Shown here: positions 50,198-60,209 of the stretch, one piece after another
Position numbering within the stretch: position 1 is the first letter of the stretch
How the letters are laid out: the number at the start of each line of letters is the position of its first letter
DNA from: Risungbinella massiliensis
GTDB taxonomy: Bacteria; Bacillota; Bacilli; Thermoactinomycetales; Thermoactinomycetaceae
Assembly: GCF_000942395.1 (NCBI RefSeq)
Contig: NZ_LN812102.1
Coordinates: 1,927,515 to 1,991,514 of the forward strand
Direction of reading: 5' to 3'
Length of the DNA stretch: 64,000 bases
The notes under the pieces: model-generated
The model's input: only the letters and a program-made list of their open reading frames with translations
Database searches by the model: none
Told to the model about the DNA's origin: nothing
Position numbers and translations under genes: made by a program

Positions 50198-53100
50198 CTA
50201 CATATTTCGACGATACTGTCCGCCTACTTGGTAAAGTGCTTGAGTAATCTGGCCTAGACTCGCTACTTGTACCGTATTCATCAATTCTGCAAATACATTA
50301 CCATTTTCTCTTGCCACTTCCTGTAATCGAGCTAGAGCAATAGGAGCTTGATCAGCGTGTTTTGCCTGAAAATCCCTTACATGCTCAATTTGCATCTCTT
50401 TTTCTTTCGTATCAGCTCGTGTGAGAGGCACCTCATCTAGTGCCTGTGGATGGGGATTTTCGAATGTATTGACTCCAATAATCGGTAACTCCCCTGAATG
50501 TTTACGTGTCTCATAAAGCATGGATTCATCTTGAATTTTGCCTCGTTGGTACTGACTCTCCATCGCTCCCAGTACACCACCACGATCACTGATCCGGTCA
50601 AATTCGCGAAGCACTGCTTCTTCTACCAAATCAGTCAGCTCATCAATAATGAACGAGCCTTGTAAGGCATTCTCATTTTTTGCTAATCCAAACTCTTTGG
50701 TAATAATCAACTGAATTGCCATTGCCCTTCGAACCGATTCCTCCGTTGGAGTTGTGATCGCTTCGTCATATGCATTGGTATGAAGAGAATTGCATTGATC
50801 TTGAATAGCTAACAGCGCTTGTAAGGTGGTACGAATGTCATTAAAGTCGATCTCTTGCGCATGCAATGATCGCCCCGACGTTTGAATATGGTATTTTAAC
50901 TTTTGACTGCGTTCATTAGCTCCATACAACTCTCTCATTGTTATCGCCCAAATACGGCGAGCTACCCGTCCAATGACGGTATACTCTGCATCCAACCCAT
51001 TACTAAAGAAGAAGGAAAGATTGTGGGCAAATTGGTCAATCTTCATCCCGCGGCTGAGATAATATTCCACATAAGTAAAGGCGTTTGCCAAAGTAAATGC
51101 CAGTTGAGTAATCGGATTCGCACCCGCTTCGGCGATATGATAACCACTAATGCTGACCGAGTAGTAATTTCGCACTTGATGATCAATGAAATATTGCTGA
51201 ATATCACCCATCATCTTCAATGCAAACTCGGTTGAAAAAATACAGGTATTCTGACCTTGATCTTCTTTTAGAATGTCAGCTTGAACTGTTCCTCTCACAG
51301 AGCGTAGAGTATAGGCTTTAATTTCTTGGTACTCATCAATAGAAGGGTCCCTTCCCTCACGCTCTCGAAACTTATCTACTTGTTGGGCGATTGCCGTATG
51401 AAAATACATCGCCAAAATGATGGGAGCCGGTCCATTGATCGTCATCGAAACACTAGTGGAAGGATCACAGAGATCAAACCCTTGGAATAGTTCTTTCATA
51501 TTATCTAAGGTACAGATACTAACCCCCGATTCGCCTACTTTCCCATAGATGTCTGGGCGCTCACTCGGGTCTTCCCCATAGAGGGTTACACTGTCAAAGG
51601 CTGTAGAAAGGCGCTTGGCTGTATCATTCTGGGAAAGATAATGAAAACGTTTGTTGGTGCGACTAGGAGTCCCTTCCCCAGCAAATTGACGTTTGGGATC
51701 TTCGTCAGCTCGTTTAAGTGGAAATACTCCTGCTGTGTAAGGGAACGAACCTGGTACATTTTCCTTCCGTAGAAAACGCAAGATATCTCCTTGGTCTCGC
51801 CACCTCGGCAATGAGATCTTAGGTATCTTGGTGCCAGAAAGAGTCTCATGGAAAAGAGGGCTTCGAAGCTCACGATCCCGAACTTTAGTAATGTACTCCT
51901 CTTGTTTATAGCGCTCTACAGTAGAGTCCCAGGCAGCGAGAAGTTCTTGATTATCTGGGGTAAGTTTCTTTTCTAACTCTTCTACTTTGGACGAAAGGGC
52001 TCTTTCTACTGCTGAACTCTCTGTTGGAAAAAGGGCTTGCACTCCTCTTATCTGAGTCAGACTACTAGCAATCTCCGCTTGTTCCTCTGTTTGCCGATGA
52101 TATTTACGAACGGTTTGAGCTAATTCTGCTAGGTAGTGCGTTCTAGCAGGCGGGATAATGGTTCTGTTTGTTGCTTCCTTTAATTGTTCTTTTGCGACTG
52201 GGATTTCCCAGGATAGGGCTAACTTTTCTTTACATTTGATCAGTAAAGCAAGATAGAACTCTTCTGTTCCGGGATCTTGGAAACGACTCGCCATCGTGCC
52301 ATAGACTGGAAGATCTTTTTCAGGTGCATGAAAGAGATCTTGATTGCGCCGAACCTGCTTTTTCACGTCACGCAATGCATCCTCTGAACCCTTTCGATCA
52401 AACTTGTTAATTGCAATGAGATCTGCATAATCGAGCATTTCAATCTTTTCAAGTTGTGATGGAGAACCAAATTCAGAAGTCATCACATAGATCGACAAGT
52501 CACTAACTTCGACTACCTCTGCATCTCCCTGACCAATTCCACTCGTCTCCACTAAGATCAGATCATAGCCCGCACCTTTCATAAGGGCAATCACGTCTTG
52601 GATCGCAGCAGAGAGCTCTGATCGCTGGCGTCGAGTTGCTAGACTGCGCATAAAAACCCGTTCATGATGTATCGCATTCATCCGGATACGATCACCAAGT
52701 AATGCTCCTCCAGTGCGCTGTTTCGAAGGGTCAATCGAAAGAATCGCTAACTTTTTATCAGGAAAATCTTGTAGAAAACGTCGTACCAATTCATCAGTGA
52801 GAGAGCTTTTCCCCGCTCCCCCTGTACCTGTCATGCCGATCACAGGACATTGTGTCAGTTGAACATCAAGGCTAGTTAGCAAGTGAGAGCTCGCTTCTTG
52901 ATATGCTGTTTCCTCCACTGCATTTTCTAAGAGTGTGATGGCTTGCCCAATCTCCCGAATATCACCTGATCGAAGTTTGGCAAGATCAATCTCGGTGTCT
53001 CGACGAGTAGGATGGTCCGTTTCCCTAATCATGGTGTTGATAATTCCAAATAAACCTAGCTCCCGTCCATCATTCGGGGAAAAAATCTTGGATACACCAT

Positions 53101-53443
53101 ATTCTTCAAGTAGCTGGATCTCTCTCGGAACAATGACACCACCACCCCCACCAAATACCTTGATCGTGTGAGCTCCTCTTACTTTCAGCAGATCAATCAT
53201 ATATTGGAAAAACTCTACATGCCCACCTTGATAAGAAGAAACAGCAATGCCTTGAACATCTTCTTGAATCGCCGCTTGTACAATCTCCTCTACCGACCGA
53301 TTGTGTCCTAGATGAATCACTTCGACTCCTGCTTGTTGGAGAAGGCGTCGAAACAAGTTAATGGAAGCATCATGTCCATCAAAAAGACTGGCAGCAGTCA
53401 CAAACCGCACAGCATGTTTCGGACGAATTAGCTCTGTCTCCAT
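50198..53443 (-). CDS. icmF: Fused isobutyryl-CoA mutase (IcmF)
   Basis: 1081 residues combining an N-terminal B12-binding domain (FDGHDAS, residues 21-27, with the cobalt-binding histidine), a G-protein chaperone domain (Walker A GTGGAGKS, 206-213) and a C-terminal methylmalonyl-CoA-mutase-type substrate domain (about 550-1080). IcmF interconverts isobutyryl-CoA and n-butyryl-CoA (and related acyl-CoAs). ATG at 53443 is preferred, with GGAG eight bases upstream. It shares one base with the tetR stop. It is the last gene of the acyl-CoA operon. Confidence 0.95.
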   Translation of the reverse strand: METELIRPKHAVRFVTAASLFDGHDASINLFRRLLQQAGVEVIHLGHNRSVEEIVQAAIQEDVQGIAVSSYQGGHVEFFQYMIDLLKVRGAHTIKVFGGGGGVIVPREIQLLEEYGVSKIFSPNDGRELGLFGIINTMIRETDHPTRRDTEIDLAKLRSGDIREIGQAITLLENAVEETAYQEASSHLLTSLDVQLTQCPVIGMTGTGGAGKSSLTDELVRRFLQDFPDKKLAILSIDPSKQRTGGALLGDRIRMNAIHHERVFMRSLATRRQRSELSAAIQDVIALMKGAGYDLILVETSGIGQGDAEVVEVSDLSIYVMTSEFGSPSQLEKIEMLDYADLIAINKFDRKGSEDALRDVKKQVRRNQDLFHAPEKDLPVYGTMASRFQDPGTEEFYLALLIKCKEKLALSWEIPVAKEQLKEATNRTIIPPARTHYLAELAQTVRKYHRQTEEQAEIASSLTQIRGVQALFPTESSAVERALSSKVEELEKKLTPDNQELLAAWDSTVERYKQEEYITKVRDRELRSPLFHETLSGTKIPKISLPRWRDQGDILRFLRKENVPGSFPYTAGVFPLKRADEDPKRQFAGEGTPSRTNKRFHYLSQNDTAKRLSTAFDSVTLYGEDPSERPDIYGKVGESGVSICTLDNMKELFQGFDLCDPSTSVSMTINGPAPIILAMYFHTAIAQQVDKFREREGRDPSIDEYQEIKAYTLRSVRGTVQADILKEDQGQNTCIFSTEFALKMMGDIQQYFIDHQVRNYYSVSISGYHIAEAGANPITQLAFTLANAFTYVEYYLSRGMKIDQFAHNLSFFFSNGLDAEYTVIGRVARRIWAITMRELYGANERSQKLKYHIQTSGRSLHAQEIDFNDIRTTLQALLAIQDQCNSLHTNAYDEAITTPTEESVRRAMAIQLIITKEFGLAKNENALQGSFIIDELTDLVEEAVLREFDRISDRGGVLGAMESQYQRGKIQDESMLYETRKHSGELPIIGVNTFENPHPQALDEVPLTRADTKEKEMQIEHVRDFQAKHADQAPIALARLQEVARENGNVFAELMNTVQVASLGQITQALYQVGGQYRRNM

Positions 53444-54066
53444 CACACGCTCTCCTTTGTTGGTAAATTACGTAACAGATGATCCAGCTGCAACTCTACA
53501 AACTCATCATGCGAATAGGATTTTTTGAGCGACCACTGGCGGAAGGTCCACATCTGTCCTAGAACCAAAATGTTGTGTGCTAGTAATGGAATAATAGCCT
53601 GATCCAGACGAAGCGATCCATCTTGCTGACCCAATTCCATCACCTGGATAAAAAGCTGCATAATCTCCTCTTCACGCATAAATACTAGTTCTCGTTTTTC
53701 TTTAGGTAATGACTTCGTCTCTTGGTAAATAAGGAGAATGGAGCTTCTCATGGTCTCCATCAATTTGAAATACGCTCCAATAGCAGAGCGAAGGGCAACC
53801 AAACCATTCATCTCAGGTCGAATCGCTTTGCGTAGCTCTTCCTCTAAGGAGTTGTGGATGTTCTCACAAACAAGGTACAGAACATCTTCTTTCGTTTGGA
53901 TATATTCATATAAAGAACCTATGGAGAGGCCACATGCTTTGGCAATCTCTCTTGTAGTAGTCTTATGAAATCCTTTTTGGGCAAATAATGTGACAGCCCC
54001 TTCAATAATCTGTTGTCTGCGTTCTTTGACCAGCCGTGGATTTTTGATAGGAGAAGGAATAATCAT
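53443..54066 (-). CDS. TetR-family transcriptional regulator
   Basis: 207 residues with an N-terminal TetR helix-turn-helix ([39 protein letters not shown], spanning about residues 23-61) and a helical ligand-binding domain. It is embedded in the acyl-CoA operon, overlapping meaB by 4 bases and touching icmF, so it probably senses an acyl-CoA and controls this operon. The sequence differs from FadR. Confidence 0.9.
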   Translation of the reverse strand: MIIPSPIKNPRLVKERRQQIIEGAVTLFAQKGFHKTTTREIAKACGLSIGSLYEYIQTKEDVLYLVCENIHNSLEEELRKAIRPEMNGLVALRSAIGAYFKLMETMRSSILLIYQETKSLPKEKRELVFMREEEIMQLFIQVMELGQQDGSLRLDQAIIPLLAHNILVLGQMWTFRQWSLKKSYSHDEFVELQLDHLLRNLPTKESV

Positions 54067-55052
54067 GTTTTTCCTCCTTTCTGAGAATGAGGATCAGTGT
54101 TGGGCTTATAAGAGAGGAATCCTTCTGCCCACCACTTATCTATTAAATCTTGCGGAGAACTTTTGGTCTGAATAATTTGTTTCATCTGCTGTCTACGAAT
54201 GGGTTTTGCTAATTCTTCTTCTACTAATAATCGAATCTGTTGATGAAGATAGAGAGATACTTCTTGAATAAGACGATTTTCTGCTTTTTTACTTGCCCTT
54301 TTCGGTTCTTGGAGATAACCTCGATGGGTTTGTGCTGCATTCCATAGTTCTTCCATTCCACGATTCTGAGAAGCAACTGTCCGAATAATCGGGGGCGTCC
54401 AATCTTTTTTTCGTGAGATCCGTAAAACATCTTGTAGCTCTGCTACTAGTCGGTCAGCAAAAGGTTGATCTGCTTTGTTTACTACCAAAATATCCGCGAT
54501 CTCCATCACACCTGCTTTGGCGATTTGGACACCATCCCCCGCTCCAGGCGGAAGTACCAACATCACGGTATCGGCATTATGGACAATCTCCAATTCCGCC
54601 TGTCCTACCCCGACCGTCTCCAAAAAAAGCACATCATAACCTGCTACATCAAGCAGATGGGCCACTTCATGCGTTGCCAGAGAAAGACCACCCATTACAC
54701 CACGATTGCTTAGACTACGCATCCATACTCCATGGTCCGTCGCATGGCGATTCATCCGTACTCGATCTCCTAACAATGCTCCACCAGTAAAAGGACTACT
54801 AGGATCTACGGCAATGATTCCTACTGTAAGTCCTAGGCTTCGTAAATACGTAGTCCATGCTGAGATCAATGTACTTTTCCCTGCTCCTGGAGGACCTGTT
54901 ATGCCAATACGATGCGCTTTCCCTACTAAGGGATAGATATGGCGCAAAATCTCATTTCTCTCAAGACTTGTTCCTTCTAGTAAAGTAATCAGCTTGGCAA
55001 TCGATTTTCGGTCTTTTTGCTGTAATCGAACTAGCCAGTCTTTTGGAAGCAT
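54063..55052 (-). CDS. meaB: MeaB-type GTPase chaperone of B12-dependent acyl-CoA mutases
   Basis: 329 residues. Walker A GPPGAGKS (53-60), [27 protein letters not shown] and the VNKAD base-specificity motif are all present. MeaB proteins protect and reactivate adenosylcobalamin mutases. A separate MeaB beside IcmF, which has its own G domain, suggests either a second mutase elsewhere or a helper role for IcmF. It lies between tetR and an acyl-CoA dehydrogenase. Confidence 0.93.
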   Translation of the reverse strand: MLPKDWLVRLQQKDRKSIAKLITLLEGTSLERNEILRHIYPLVGKAHRIGITGPPGAGKSTLISAWTTYLRSLGLTVGIIAVDPSSPFTGGALLGDRVRMNRHATDHGVWMRSLSNRGVMGGLSLATHEVAHLLDVAGYDVLFLETVGVGQAELEIVHNADTVMLVLPPGAGDGVQIAKAGVMEIADILVVNKADQPFADRLVAELQDVLRISRKKDWTPPIIRTVASQNRGMEELWNAAQTHRGYLQEPKRASKKAENRLIQEVSLYLHQQIRLLVEEELAKPIRRQQMKQIIQTKSSPQDLIDKWWAEGFLSYKPNTDPHSQKGGKT

Positions 55053-55056
55053 AGGA

Positions 55057-56199
55057 CTATTCTTTCAAGAGATACTTCGCGATTACAACGCGCTGAATCT
55101 CATTGGTTCCTTCATAGATCTGTGTAATTTTGGCATCCCTCATCATACGTTCTACTGGATACTCACGCGTATAGCCATATCCTCCAAAAATTTGTACTGC
55201 CTCGGTAGTAACTTTCATCGCAGTATCAGAAGCAAATAACTTCGCCATCGCAGAAGCTTTGCCATATGGAAGCTGTTGACCCTCTAACCAAGCTGCTTGA
55301 TAAGTAAGAAGACGAGCTGCTTCGATCTGTGTCGACATATCTGCCAATTTGAACTGAATCGCTTGTAAATCAGCGATTGGTTTTCCAAATTGTTTTCTCT
55401 CTTTAGCATAGGCAAGTGCTGTATCCAAAGCCCCTTGAGCAATTCCAACTGCTTGAGCAGCAATACCATTTCTACCACCATCTAAGGTTTTCATGGCAAT
55501 GGCAAATCCTTCTCCTTCTTGCCCTAGGAGCTGGCTAGCTGGTATGCGGCAGTTTTCCATCACAATTTCGAGGGTTGGGGAGGAACGAATACCCAGCTTC
55601 TTCTCTTTCTTGCCAAAGGAAAAACCAGGTGTTCCTTTCTCCACAATAAAAGCACTGATACCACGATGTTTCGCTGCTGGATCTGTCACGGCAAAGACAA
55701 TGTAGATCTCTGCTTCCCCACCATTGGTAATGAAAATTTTGCTACCATTCAGAACATACTCATCTCCATCTCGAACGGCAGTCGTTTTCATCGCTGCGGC
55801 ATCCGTACCAGATCCCGGTTCCGTCAGACCATAAGCACCCAGTTTTGTGCCTTCTGCCAGTGGACGCAAGAAGCGCTGCTTTTGTTCGTCATTGCCATAG
55901 GCATAAAGCGGCCAGCTAGCTAACGAGATGTGAGCAGAAAGGGTAACTCCTGTTGACGCACAGACACGGGATAACTCTTCGACTGCGATTACATAACTGA
56001 GAAAGTCGGCTCCTACCCCACCAACTTCTTCCCCCCAAGGAATCCCCGTCAGGCCTAGCTCTCCCATCTGATCATAGATCGCACGATCAAAACGCTCCTC
56101 TTCATCCCGCTCGGCAGCAGTAGGAGCTACCTCATGAAGCGCAAAATCGCGAACCATCTTTCGCATCATTTCATGTTCTTCACTCAGACGAAATTGCAT
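55057..56199 (-). CDS. Acyl-CoA dehydrogenase
   Basis: FAD enzyme making trans-2-enoyl-CoA, 380 residues. Signatures: [20 protein letters not shown] (about residues 130-149), the FAD/ETF region, and the catalytic glutamate region [19 protein letters not shown] at the C-terminus. It is one of two adjacent paralogues. The short-chain or branched-chain type is likely from context (thl, hbd, icmF) but the substrate is not proven. It is 4 bases before meaB. Confidence 0.93.
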   Translation of the reverse strand: MQFRLSEEHEMMRKMVRDFALHEVAPTAAERDEEERFDRAIYDQMGELGLTGIPWGEEVGGVGADFLSYVIAVEELSRVCASTGVTLSAHISLASWPLYAYGNDEQKQRFLRPLAEGTKLGAYGLTEPGSGTDAAAMKTTAVRDGDEYVLNGSKIFITNGGEAEIYIVFAVTDPAAKHRGISAFIVEKGTPGFSFGKKEKKLGIRSSPTLEIVMENCRIPASQLLGQEGEGFAIAMKTLDGGRNGIAAQAVGIAQGALDTALAYAKERKQFGKPIADLQAIQFKLADMSTQIEAARLLTYQAAWLEGQQLPYGKASAMAKLFASDTAMKVTTEAVQIFGGYGYTREYPVERMMRDAKITQIYEGTNEIQRVVIAKYLLKE

Positions 56200-56259
56200 C
56201 TAATGTAAGCTCCCTTCCCATTAACAACTAATTAATATCAATAGAGATATGTCACCAAT

Positions 56260-57399
56260 CTACGAAATAAGCTCTTTGGCAATAACCAATCTCTGAATTT
56301 CATTGGTTCCTTCATAGATCTGCGTTACTTTGGCATCACGGAAATATCTCTCAACGGGAATCTCCTTTGTATACCCCATACCACCACAGACCTGAATTGC
56401 CTCCGTTGTCACTTCCATCGCTACATCTGTTGCAAACTGTTTGGCCATGGAAGCTTCTTTTTTACAAGGAGCATTCAGCTGTTTCTTTTCTGCGGCAGAA
56501 TAAACTAACAAACGTGCCGCTTCAATCTTGGTTGCCATCTCCGCTAATTTGAACTGGATCGCTTGTTGCTCTCCAATGGGTTTTCCAAACTGTTTCCGCT
56601 CCTTGGAAAATGCAAGCGCATACTCAAATGCAGCTTGGGCAATTCCCAATCCTTGGGCGGCAATTCCGATCCTACCACCTGCTAGATTAGATAGGGCAAT
56701 CTCATACCCTTGACCTTCTTTCCCTAGTAAATTGGCCACCGGCACTTGTGCATTTTCCATTATCAATTCTCCCGTATTAGAGCCATGGAGACCCATCTTT
56801 TTCTCTAGGCTGCCAAAGGAAAAGCCAGGTGTACCCTTCTCTACTAGAAAGGCAGAGATTCCTTTTGATCCTAATCTTGGATCGGTCACAGCAAAAACGA
56901 GATATAGATTCGCCTCGATAGAGTTCGTAATAAAGATCTTGGTACCATTTAGGATATAATGTTCTCCCTGTCGGACCGCCGTTGTCCGAATCTGCGCAGC
57001 ATCAGAACCTGCTTGAGGTTCGGTGAGTCCAAAGGCTCCAATCCACTCACCTGATGTTAGCTTGGGAAGAAACTTTTGCTTCTGCTCCTCTGTTCCATAA
57101 CGCACAATCGGCATCGTACCAACTGAGGTGTGAACCGCTAAAATGACTCCCACCGTTGCACTTACTCTCGAGATTTCCTCCAAGGTTAGGATATAGGAAG
57201 GAAAGTCGGCTCCTGCTCCTCCCCACTGATCTGCAATCGGAATTCCAAGAAGCCCTAACTTCCCCATTTTGGTCAAAATCTCTCGTGGGAATCGTTCTTC
57301 TTGCTCCATTCGTGAGATCTCAGGTAAGATTTCCTTTTGCGCAAAATCTCGTACCATATCTCGTAAAAGTTTCTGTTCTTCTGTCCATGTGAACTGCAA
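56260..57399 (-). CDS. Acyl-CoA dehydrogenase
   Basis: Second acyl-CoA dehydrogenase, about 379 residues, with GAFGLTEPQAGSDAAQIRTT and [21 protein letters not shown]. The start is TTG at 57399 with AGGAGG eight bases upstream; a GTG three codons earlier lies inside that site. It differs enough from its neighbour to suggest a different chain length or branched substrate. Its order hbd-acd-acd-meaB indicates one operon. Confidence 0.93.
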   Translation of the reverse strand: MQFTWTEEQKLLRDMVRDFAQKEILPEISRMEQEERFPREILTKMGKLGLLGIPIADQWGGAGADFPSYILTLEEISRVSATVGVILAVHTSVGTMPIVRYGTEEQKQKFLPKLTSGEWIGAFGLTEPQAGSDAAQIRTTAVRQGEHYILNGTKIFITNSIEANLYLVFAVTDPRLGSKGISAFLVEKGTPGFSFGSLEKKMGLHGSNTGELIMENAQVPVANLLGKEGQGYEIALSNLAGGRIGIAAQGLGIAQAAFEYALAFSKERKQFGKPIGEQQAIQFKLAEMATKIEAARLLVYSAAEKKQLNAPCKKEASMAKQFATDVAMEVTTEAIQVCGGMGYTKEIPVERYFRDAKVTQIYEGTNEIQRLVIAKELIS

Positions 57400-57462
57400 C
57401 CTCAGCACCTCCTAGCTGTTTAAGCATGTTGTAGTGTGTGGGAGAGAGTGAGAATCTTTTGT

Positions 57463-58314
57463 TTAGGAGTATTGGTAAAAACCTCTACCACTTTTGCGTC
57501 CTAGCCAACCAGCTTTGACATATTTGCGTAACAGGGGACACGGACGGTACTTGGAATCCCCAAAACCATCTTGCAATGTCTCCATAATGTACAAACAGGT
57601 ATCTAATCCAATCATATCAGCTAGTTGAAGCGGTCCCATTGGATGATTCATCCCAAGTTTCATCACTGCATCAACCGCTTCAGGTGTAGCAACTCCTTCA
57701 TAGACGGAGTAAATCGCTTCATTAACCATGGGCATGAGAATGCGATTCGAGACAAATCCTGGAAAGTCTTGTACCTCAACAGGGTGTTTTCCTAACTTTT
57801 CCGTCAATTGATGAATTGTCTCATAGACCTCATCGGACGTAGCCAATCCCCGAATGATCTCCACTAGCTTCATCACCGGTACGGGATTCATAAAATGCAT
57901 ACCAATTACCTTTGCTGGGCGATTCGTCACTGCTGCTATCTCCGTAATCGGCAAAGAAGAGGTATTACTGGCAAGGATCGTAGAAGCTGGACAAATCTGA
58001 TCTAATTGAGAAAACAGCTTTGCTTTTGCATCCATTTGCTCCACAATCGCCTCTACTACTAAATCTACTTGCGACAATGGTGTTAATTCTATGGTTGTCT
58101 TGATCCGTGCAAGAGTTGCCTCTTTTTCCTCTTCTGATAACATTCCTTTCTGTACAAAACGGGCTAAGCTCTTTTGGATCGAATCTATTCCTCTGGCCAA
58201 AAATCGCTCCTGTGTATCGACTAACGTAACCTGAAATCCTGCTTGGGCAAATACTTGAGCGATGCCACTCCCCATCTGCCCTGCACCTACTACTCCGATA
58301 TGCTGTAAGCTCAT
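57463..58314 (-). CDS. hbd: 3-hydroxybutyryl-CoA dehydrogenase
   Basis: 283 residues. NAD-binding [20 protein letters not shown] near the N-terminus and the 3HCDH signature [19 protein letters not shown] (about residues 183-201), with catalytic [13 protein letters not shown]. The start at 58314 ([10 protein letters not shown]) has GGAGAGG upstream. It oxidises 3-hydroxyacyl-CoA to 3-ketoacyl-CoA for the thiolase encoded just upstream. No crotonase is adjacent. Confidence 0.94.
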   Translation of the reverse strand: MSLQHIGVVGAGQMGSGIAQVFAQAGFQVTLVDTQERFLARGIDSIQKSLARFVQKGMLSEEEKEATLARIKTTIELTPLSQVDLVVEAIVEQMDAKAKLFSQLDQICPASTILASNTSSLPITEIAAVTNRPAKVIGMHFMNPVPVMKLVEIIRGLATSDEVYETIHQLTEKLGKHPVEVQDFPGFVSNRILMPMVNEAIYSVYEGVATPEAVDAVMKLGMNHPMGPLQLADMIGLDTCLYIMETLQDGFGDSKYRPCPLLRKYVKAGWLGRKSGRGFYQYS

Positions 58315-58330
58315 AACCTCTCCTCCCGAA

Positions 58331-59512
58331 TCAGGATACACGAATCAGAACAGCATCCCCTTGTCCCGCACCACTACAGATCGCAGCAACTCCAAGTCCA
58401 CCGCCACGACGTTGTAGTTCCTGAGCAAGTGTTAGCAAAATCCGGGTTCCAGATGCACCAATTGGGTGTCCAAGAGCTACTGCTCCTCCATTGACATTCA
58501 CTTTCTCTTGATCCCAGCCAAGCAGCTTACCAGTTACCAATGTCACCGCTGCAAAAGCCTCATTCACCTCAAACAAATCAATCTGATCTAGTGTTAAACC
58601 ATGTTTTTGCAATAATTTTTGAATAGCAAACGCAGGAGTGGTCGGAAAATCCCGTGCTTCCATCGCCACTGCTGCATGTCCTACTATTTCAGCAATTGGG
58701 TCCAAACCTAATTCCAATGCTCGTTCTTCAGAAGCTAGAATCAATGCTGCTGCCCCATCGTTTACTCCTGGTGCATTCCCAGCTGTGATCGAGCCATCTT
58801 GAGAGAGAGCTGGTCGTAGAGCTGCTAGTTTTTCTAAGGTAGAATCAGGACGAATAGACTCATCTTGGGCAATGGTGGTAGTTCCTTTGCGTCCTTTGAT
58901 CTCTACCGCTACAATCTCCTCTGCAAATTTCCCCGACTCTACCGCTGCTTGTGCACGAAGGTGACTACGTAATGCCCAATCATCTTGTTGCTCTCGTGAT
59001 ATCTCGTATTTTGAAGCAATATAGTTTCCATGATGGATCATATGAACATTTTCAAAAGCACATAAAAGACCATCCCGTAACATTAGGTCCGTTACTTCAC
59101 CATGCCCCATTTTATAACCAAAACGGGCACTCGGAAGAACATAGGGCGCTTGGCTCATACTTTCCATTCCACCTGCAACGAGTAAGTCTCCATCACCCGC
59201 TCGAATGATTTGATCTGCCAAGGTAACACTTCTCATACCAGAAGCACACACTTTATTTACTGTCTCTGTACCAACAGACCACGGAATTCCCGCTTTCACC
59301 GCAGCTTGACGAGAAGGAATCTGCCCATTTCCTCCCTGAAGCACCATTCCCATAATCACTTCATCTAATTGATCTCCAGACACTTTTGCACGTAGTAGGG
59401 CTTCTCTGATTGTTGCTGCCCCTAGCTCTACCGCAGGTATAGTGGACAACCCTCCGCCAAATTTCCCGATAGGAGTACGTGCTCCTGCAACGATTACTGT
59501 TTTCCTCACCAT
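58331..59512 (-). CDS. thl: Acetyl-CoA acetyltransferase (thiolase)
   Basis: 393 residues from the ATG at 59512 ([20 protein letters not shown]), with AGGAGG four bases upstream. The catalytic residues are C in [11 protein letters not shown] (about 88), H in [11 protein letters not shown] (about 349) and C in [12 protein letters not shown] (about 379), all present. First gene of the thl-hbd-acd-acd-meaB-tetR-icmF operon, cleaving acetoacetyl-CoA or working biosynthetically. Confidence 0.95.
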   Translation of the reverse strand: MVRKTVIVAGARTPIGKFGGGLSTIPAVELGAATIREALLRAKVSGDQLDEVIMGMVLQGGNGQIPSRQAAVKAGIPWSVGTETVNKVCASGMRSVTLADQIIRAGDGDLLVAGGMESMSQAPYVLPSARFGYKMGHGEVTDLMLRDGLLCAFENVHMIHHGNYIASKYEISREQQDDWALRSHLRAQAAVESGKFAEEIVAVEIKGRKGTTTIAQDESIRPDSTLEKLAALRPALSQDGSITAGNAPGVNDGAAALILASEERALELGLDPIAEIVGHAAVAMEARDFPTTPAFAIQKLLQKHGLTLDQIDLFEVNEAFAAVTLVTGKLLGWDQEKVNVNGGAVALGHPIGASGTRILLTLAQELQRRGGGLGVAAICSGAGQGDAVLIRVS

Positions 59513-59531
59513 CGCACCTCCTGATGTTTTC

Positions 59532-59543
59532 GAACGATCGCTC
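59532..59543 (-). promoter_or_regulatory. Possible TetR operator before thl
   Basis: GAACGATCGCTC is a near-palindrome (10 of 12 positions symmetric) 20 bases upstream of the thl start, a plausible binding site for the TetR regulator encoded in the same operon. Confidence 0.3.
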
Positions 59544-59647
59544 AGTTTTGGGGTAATATCATATGAAATCGCTTTCATTTATAAGGATACTCTACTGTTT
59601 GTTTGTTTACAATAGTGTGAAACAATCTATATTTCGGTCTCTTTATA

Positions 59648-59676
59648 TTGTTAAATATCATCTATCGCTATATGAT
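59648..59676 (+). promoter_or_regulatory. Predicted sigma-A promoter of the structured leader
   Basis: TTGTTA (59648-59653), 17-base spacer, TATGAT (59671-59676). Transcription would start near 59683, just before the hairpin at 59695. Confidence 0.6.
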
Positions 59677-59682
59677 AGTAAC

Positions 59683-59822
59683 AGTCAGAAAGCAGGGCGG
59701 GGTTCATTTTTTCCCATCGAATAGCTTCCTTGAGAGGCTATTGGATGGGAAAAAACGATATGACTCCGCCCGGTCAAGCTAATGACCAAAAGGGAGTCCT
59801 CATTATAAGGAGGATTCACTTT
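59683..59822 (+). ncRNA. Structured 5' leader, candidate riboswitch-like element
   Basis: P1 pairs GGGCGG (59695-59700) with CCGCCC (59766-59771) and continues through UCAU/AUGA. Above a 5-base one-sided bulge (ACGAT, 59755-59759), CCCATC/GATGGG with an A/T tract and AATAGC/GCTATT extend the arm. A second hairpin GGTCA/TGACC is at 59772-59787. A third, GAGTCCTC (59794-59801) with GAGGATTC (59810-59817), hides the ribosome-binding site. GGAGTC (59793-59798) can instead pair with GACTCC (59762-59767), opening P1. No known family was recognised. Confidence 0.5.
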
Positions 59823-60140
59823 ATGAAAACTGTAGTAACGTTCATCAAAAAGCCCGGTATGATTTGCTTGATGGCTCTAATCGCCATTTGGTTGATCATC
59901 TCAGTCGCATTTGGAGCAAACCTACTAGTAGATCTCATTTTGGTATCAGCCATTATCGCTTACTCATGGTATTTGAAGAAATTTTACTACCAGAATTCCA
60001 ACATTAAATATTTCTTGTATGGGATTATACTAACTTTCGCTCTCATCGTCGCAATTTCTGTTCTCATCTTTGTAATGAATCATTTTATCTACATCATCAT
60101 TGTCGTAATAATCGTAGTAGGCATCTTGAAAAAGATATAG
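59823..60140 (+). CDS. Unassigned small membrane protein under the structured leader
   Basis: 105 residues, three to four hydrophobic segments (about residues 12-30, 34-47, 60-80, 82-100), a short basic N-terminus (MKTVVTFIKKPG) and basic C-terminus KKI. No recognised domain. ATG at 59823 has AAGGAGG nine bases upstream; an upstream in-frame extension would translate the leader hairpins. The gene ends at a bidirectional terminator shared with fadF. Confidence 0.6.
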   Translation: MKTVVTFIKKPGMICLMALIAIWLIISVAFGANLLVDLILVSAIIAYSWYLKKFYYQNSNIKYFLYGIILTFALIVAISVLIFVMNHFIYIIIVVIIVVGILKKI

Positions 60141-60165
60141 CTCGTCTTAGCACTTTCTGACAAAA

Positions 60166-60203
60166 AGTATCTCGAAAGAAGAAAACTCTTCTTTCGAGAT
60201 ACT
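60166..60203. terminator. Bidirectional terminator between the small membrane gene and fadF
   Basis: 16-bp perfect stem AGTATCTCGAAAGAAG / CTTCTTTCGAGATACT, 6-base loop; the minus side continues TTTTTGTC. Confidence 0.85.
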
Positions 60204-60209
60204 GCCATT

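Larger units (their letters stand above)
59513..59822. other. Divergent regulatory region between thl and the small membrane protein
   Basis: This 310-base region holds a partial palindrome GAACGATCGCTC (59532-59543) in the thl leader, a plus-strand promoter (59648-59676) and the structured leader described next. I could not fix the thl promoter. Confidence 0.5.

Noticed and set aside
53443..54066. TetR regulator as FadR
   Set aside because: The helix-turn-helix and ligand domain differ from Bacillus FadR, and the FadR-type operator is at fadF, not in this operon.
59683..59822. Fluoride (crcB) riboswitch
   Set aside because: ATGACTCC near 59760 resembles the crcB 3' motif, but the 5' GGCGATGG..CGCC pseudoknot part is missing and the long P2 arm does not fit.
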